DNA from: Manis javanica
Lineage: Eukaryota > Chordata > Mammalia > Pholidota > Manidae
Reading direction: 5' to 3'
DNA length: 64,000 nucleotides
Assembly: GCF_040802235.1 (NCBI RefSeq)
Contig: NC_133156.1
Coordinates: 182,540,351 to 182,604,350, forward strand
Under the pieces are notes generated by a model, which saw only the letters and a list, made by a program, of their open reading frames with translations, ran no database searches and was not told the DNA's origin. A program made the translations under genes and the position numbers. Positions 59,393-64,000 of this stretch are shown here, in pieces (position 1 is the stretch's first letter; each line of letters opens with the position of its first letter).

Positions 59393-59858
59393 AGACAGAC
59401 AACCATGAAGTTCTGAGACAAACTGCCTTGGACGCCTTCTGGAAATGCTTCCTCACTTGGGAGCCACACCCTTAATTAATTCCTTTGCTCAGAAAACGTT
59501 TGCTTCAAAGCCTTTGGATAAATTGTTGTCAGTACTCAAGAGCTGCAATGAGGCATTCCCCCCAAAACTTGGGATAAAAGGAAATAGGGCTGCCCCTGGG
59601 GAACTGGATCATGCAATCAACGCATAGTGGTTCAGGGCAAGAAGAGGCAAAATCACCTCAAAGGGAAGAACAGCTCCTAACTAAGCCTTCACCCTGAATG
59701 GGTAGATTGTATTCATACATCAAGAGAAAGACTATGTCAGTGAAAAAAAGGAATTGGTCAGTCCTGGAAATACAGGAAAAGAAGGGTAAGGATTGACTAT
59801 GGACAACTGTTCACACCATCAGGGAAAAGATACTGGGGCTTAGGAACTACAGCTCTCC

Positions 59859-59887
59859 CTACCTTTGGAGATGGATGCATCAGCCCT
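59859..59887 (-). repeat. Right arm of the 29-bp inverted repeat
   Basis: Exact reverse complement of 59364-59392. The 466-base spacer shows no transposase-like frame and no recognised repeat. Confidence 0.92.
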
Positions 59888-60799
59888 TCTTGGTCAGCTG
59901 CTACCAAACTTTAAACCACGGAACCATCTCTCCTCATTCTGCTTCCTCACTCAGCTCCTGTCACAACCTGGCTTCACAGTTGTGAGTCAATGGAGAGACA
60001 GCAGACTGGACCGCAACCTGAGGTCACGTTCCAGGAGTATTACTCACTGAAAACTCAGAAACTTCGATTTAGGTTTGAATAATATGTGGCCAGCCCTAAG
60101 AAAACTGACTCACCAGGTATCTGGAACCACAAAGTTGAGGATCCACCCAGACACAATGGTAGAAACTGCCCTGAAGAACACCCCTGCCTGGTGGACCTGG
60201 TGGGAGGGAGGCAGCTCCCCTTTATTTAAGAAACTCCTACCTAGGAGTTGACAGACAAGGACTGTGGGTTACCTAGCTAACCCCTGAGTGCCACAGAAAA
60301 CACAAAAGACAAATTCTTCACTCCGGTAGAAGAGCCTCTGATCCAGCTTTTCTTATTTCTCCCACCCTGCTGGACTCTTAACTGGCAAAGTAAAAATACA
60401 GCAACCTCCAACTATTTCCTCCTTCCTTGAACAGGGGTTTGGGATGGAAGGGAGCCCATGCACAAGTGGACAGAGTCATGTGACCTCCCAGTACTTGACA
60501 AGCAAGGACTTCCCTCTGTAAGGACAAACTGGAAGAAAACACTAAAGTTCAAAAGAAAGGGAGCAATATGAGGACTAAGACATGTGTTGTGTTAAGGAGT
60601 TCAGTAAAAAACAGAAGAGAACAAATGACTGATTTATCCTTATGGGAAGTCTCAAGGGGATACCACAAGTAAGAAGTTAGGATATGCAGTCCTGAAGGAA
60701 ATATAATCTGCATGAAGATGAACATCACTGTCAGATTTAAAAGTATAATAAAGACATTGATTTCTAGCAAAATGACAAGTTAGAAGACCAGAGAGACCC

Positions 60800-63159
60800 T
60801 CCAAGTAAGAGCACCTACATTATTAACAGGTAAGATATCTTTAAAATCCTTTTCAAATGCATGACTGAGCTGATGGGAATGGAAAGAAAATCCTTGGGGG
60901 CAAATGAGAAAGCAAAAATCCAGAGTACTAAGGAACCAAAATGCAAACTAAATGTGGGGCCCAAAAAGTCCAAGCCAAACATTTAGTTTTCAGTGAATCT
61001 GGGTTCACAGTATTTCCAGACATCGGCTAAAAGTAAACACATGTCCTCTCTTAAAGAATGTGACTTTCACCCAGGCCCTAAAGAATTCTCAGATAAAGTT
61101 CCAAGGAACGTGAGTTCACAATTGAAAATAGTGAAACACATAAAGAGCAAGGCACCATGAGCAAGAGTCAGCGAGAAACACCAACTGGAAATCTGACCTG
61201 TGAGGACAGCAGAAAGCTGACTTGTCAGAAATAGGGCTTTAAGGAAAAAACTTTAAAAATATTAAAGGCACTAATATGACAAAGGAACAAGAGACTTTCA
61301 AAAATAAACAAGAGGACTTGGGGGGGGCGGAAACTTTGAGAGTTAAAAATATAATATGACTAAAACCTCAACAAATGAAGTTAAGTAGCCATTGAAAACA
61401 AAGACTTGAGAGCTAGAAGGTGTATCTTCAGAAAGTAGCCAGAGTGCAACACAAAGAAATAAGTAATATGAAAGAAAGTTGAACTATATAGCCCAACACA
61501 GATATGATCAGAGTCCCAGAAGGAAAGATAGAGAGAATGGTGAATATGTAATATTTGAAGAGATAATGGTCGAGAACTTAAATTAATTAAAACTTAATTA
61601 AAAGAAAGAAAGAAAAACAGTCCTCAGATTTAGGAAGACAACAGCACAATGGAAACCAGAAAATAGTGAAATAATGTCTTTAAGTGCTAACAGAAAACAA
61701 ATGTCATTGAAACTAGTATTTCCAAAATAGGGGTGAAATAAAAATATTTTCAAACAATAATTAAAAAGTGAAAAGTTTGCTATGGACTGATCCTAATTAT
61801 AGGAATTTCTATAGGCTCTACTGCAGAAAGAAAGATGATCCTAGGAGGAAGAAGATCAATATACAGAATGGAATAAGAACTGTGGGTATAGGTAAAAAAT
61901 AATTAATTAATTTAAAAAAATAACATGACATTTAAAATGTCATTTATAAAGGTAGAACTAAAATATTGAACAGAAGCTTATAAATTGGAAGGAGATTGGA
62001 ACTGAAGAATTTTTAAGTTCCCTGTAATGTTCTGGAGGAGGCTATAACTATCAACTAAATTTAGACTTTGCTAAATTGAATATGTATATTGATGTTCCTA
62101 ATCACTAAAAGAATTAAAATAATGTATAGTTTTGAAATTGAAAAGGAAAGTAGGAATGAAAAGGGATGAGGGTAGGGAGGAATCTTTCGATCCAAAAAAG
62201 AAAATATGAGGTACAAAAGAAAAGGGCAGGAATAAATCCAAATTTATCAGTAAGCAAAATTAATATACTGGACTCTACAACTCTCTAGTTAAAGGGAAAT
62301 ATTATCAGAATGCTTTAAAAAATAGAATCCATCTATTTGCTGTTCACTGGGGAAACACCTAACAGTCACAGAAAAATTGAAAGTTAAGAAGATGGAAAAA
62401 GATATATCAGGAAAATAGTGACCAAAAGAAAGCTGCTGTAGTTACATTAACATGAGGCAAAGAGACAAAAACATCTCATTAGAAGAGATTGGAAAAGGCA
62501 GGGTAGGCAGTTCGCTATATATCATTAAAAGAGTTAATATCTAGGAAGATACAAGCATTCTTAAACTGTCTGTGCCTAATAACACAGTATCAAATACATA
62601 AAGGAAAAGTAGGTAGAATCATAAGAAAAACTGGCAAATAGTATTCCAAAACAAGATGTTTTTAATGTACCTTTCTCAGAAATTGATAAATCAAATGCAC
62701 ACACACAAAAAAGAAAAATAGATTTGAATAACACAATTAAGAAGTTAATCTAAATGGACATGTTATATATAACACATTTGAAAAATACATGCTCTTTTTA
62801 AGCATACACAGGACAATTACAAAAACTGACCCTGTACTAGGCCATAAAGCAAGCATCAAGAAACATTACACACAGACCACATTCTCTGAACCATAGTACA
62901 GGTAAGCTAGAAACCAATAAAAAACAGATAACTTAGAGCACAGGAACTTCTAAAACATAACTTTAAACAATTCAAGTGCCAAAAAAGAAATATAGCAGAA
63001 ATCAGAAAATATTCAGAACTGGAAAATAACAAAAATACCACTTATCAAAACCTATGGGATATATAAAGCAGTACTTAGAGGGAATTTTATAGCCCTAGAG
63101 GAAAGTTTGAAAATTGATCAATTAGGCATAGCACTAAAGAGGTTAAAAATGTAAACCCC
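60800..63159 (+). mobile_element. Old L1 region, sense (ORF1/ORF2 relics)
   Basis: A-rich on the plus strand. 'ctaggccataaagcaagcat', 'gctagaaaccaataaaaaac' and 'gtacttagagggaattttat' are L1 ORF2 text of the endonuclease-to-RT linker; earlier parts (for example 61480-61620) resemble ORF1 or 5' ORF2. Broken frames. The young L1 at 63160 sits inside it. Confidence 0.65.
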
Positions 63160-63170
63160 GGGGGAGAGAA

Positions 63171-63180
63171 CCAAGATGGC
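63171..63180 (+). promoter_or_regulatory. YY1-type site of the second young L1
   Basis: ccaagatggc, 11 bases from the element start, the same motif and position as in the copy at 17594. Confidence 0.7.
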
Positions 63181-63982
63181 GGCATGAGCAGAGCAGCAGA
63201 AATCTCCTCTCAAAACCATATGTATTTTTGAAAATACAACAAATACAACTAATCCTAAAAGAGAGACCAGAAGACACAGGACAACAGCCAGACCACATCT
63301 ACACCTGCGAGAACCCAGCACCTCGTGAAAGGGGTAAGATACAAGCCGCGGCCCGGCAGGACCTAAGCGCCCCTCACCCCAGCTCCCGGCGGGAGGAGAG
63401 GAGTCAGAGCAGGGAAGGAGAGGGAGCCCAAGACTGCTAATCACCCAGCCCTAGCCATCTGCACCAGAGTGCAGACACACAGTGCGTGTGTGGGGTGCTG
63501 GAAACTAGGGAAACAGGACAGTAAGACCTGTGAGTGGGTCCCCGCAATTGGCACACCTGGGACAAAGAAAAGCAAGTGCTTTTTGAAAGTCTTAAAGGGA
63601 CAGGGACCCCACAGCTGGACGGAAGTGCCAGAGGACACTTAGCCCAGCAGCTGCGAAACCCAGGGAACTCTGGGCACCTGAACCCCCACAGCGCAGCCTG
63701 GAGGCCCCTCACCGCAATAAACAGCCTTCCGCCTATTCCCCCTCCAACGCAGCTCCGTGATATTGGAGCAGCAGCCTGAGGCAGCTCACGCCCACAGCAA
63801 CTGCAGAGCTAAATAAACTCCATAGCAGCCGGGCAAGATCAGAAGCCCCCTGTGCATGCAGCTGCCCTGCACAAGCCGCTAGAGGCCGCTGTTCTCCCAG
63901 GAGAGGAAGGCCATAAACCGGCAAGAAGGGACTTTCTCCTACCCAACACATGTGCCAGCTCCCCACAAATATATCTATTGCC

Positions 63983-64000
63983 ATGAAAAGGCAGAAGAAA
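63983..64000 (+). CDS. ORF1: L1 ORF1 start, truncated by the window
   Basis: ATG followed by aaaaggcagaagaaa (MKRQKK), matching the ORF1 start at 19226 (MKRQNY). Only six codons are visible, so integrity is unknown. Confidence 0.75.

Larger units (their letters stand above)
49923..64000 (-). other. DYSF: DYSF intron 40, partial
   Basis: At least 14 kb without a recognised constitutive exon. The expected exon 40 (ending ...DDKEPLIPIQ by memory) was looked for and not found, so it should lie past the right edge. The intron contains MIRs, several old sense L1 pieces, a solo LTR, an inverted repeat and the start of a young L1. Confidence 0.75.
63160..64000 (+). mobile_element. Second young L1, 5' end only, cut by the window edge
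   Basis: It starts ggggg then agagaaccaagatggcggca, matching the start of the copy at 17594. Its 5' UTR is 823 bp (63160-63982) against 1632 bp there, and only one monomer core (gtgctttttgaaagtctt near 63576-63593) is present. The end of the 5' UTR is closely similar in both (for example agccgctagaggccgctgtt versus agccactagaggtcgctatt). Its target-site duplication and coding integrity cannot be judged here. Confidence 0.92.

Noticed and set aside
49923..63159. DYSF exon 40 within the window
   Set aside because: I looked on the minus strand for the expected end of exon 40 (DDKEPLIPIQ before a GT donor) and found no match; it should be beyond the edge.

Overview
The window is mammalian nuclear DNA. 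It holds the 3' part of the dysferlin gene (DYSF) on the minus strand, spread over about 41 kb, embedded in introns full of LINE-1 copies of very different ages. Fifteen coding exons can be placed to the base. All have GT-AG borders and matching phases. Together they encode the last 610 residues of dysferlin: the tail of the C2E-C2F linker, C2F, C2G, the transmembrane anchor and the short C-terminal tail. By human numbering these are exons 41 to 55 (residues about 1471-2080). Exon 40 was not found, so it should lie beyond the right edge.

Layout, left to right. 1-8.28 kb is intergenic sequence downstream of DYSF, with old repeats only (MIR, L2, MER20) and a clean 39-bp tandem duplication. 8.28-15.28 kb carries the 3' UTR and exons 55-52. 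15.3-28.25 kb is one intron (51), most of which is an 8.76-kb young LINE-1 at 17594-26354, in the opposite orientation to DYSF. 28.25-43.05 kb carries exons 51-42 with MIR and L2 relics and one short, recent-looking 5'-truncated L1. 43.05-49.82 kb is intron 41, filled by old antisense L1 sequence. 49.82-49.92 kb is exon 41. From there to the end is intron 40, with old sense L1s, a solo LTR nested in one of them, a perfect 29-bp inverted repeat, and the first 0.84 kb of a second young L1 running off the edge.

The most unusual object is the L1 at 17594-26354. It has a 1.6-kb 5' UTR built from about 211-bp monomers, an open ORF1 with three exact 11-residue coiled-coil repeats, and an open 1271-codon ORF2 with endonuclease, reverse transcriptase and Cys-rich motifs in place. 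It is flanked by an exact 20-bp target-site duplication. The duplication encloses an extra 1.8 kb beyond the L1's own A-rich end. That extension contains an env-TM-like relic and a truncated LTR whose AATAAA supplies the terminal poly(A). The result is an L1 plus endogenous-retrovirus composite, comparable in design to the SINE-R part of primate SVA.

Organism: a placental mammal. There are no Alu, rodent B1/B2, ruminant BovB or carnivore tRNA-Lys SINEs that I can recognise, and the L1 family is not of primate type. A laurasiatherian is likely. My impression from the L1/LTR tail is a pangolin, but this is a recollection and not a result.
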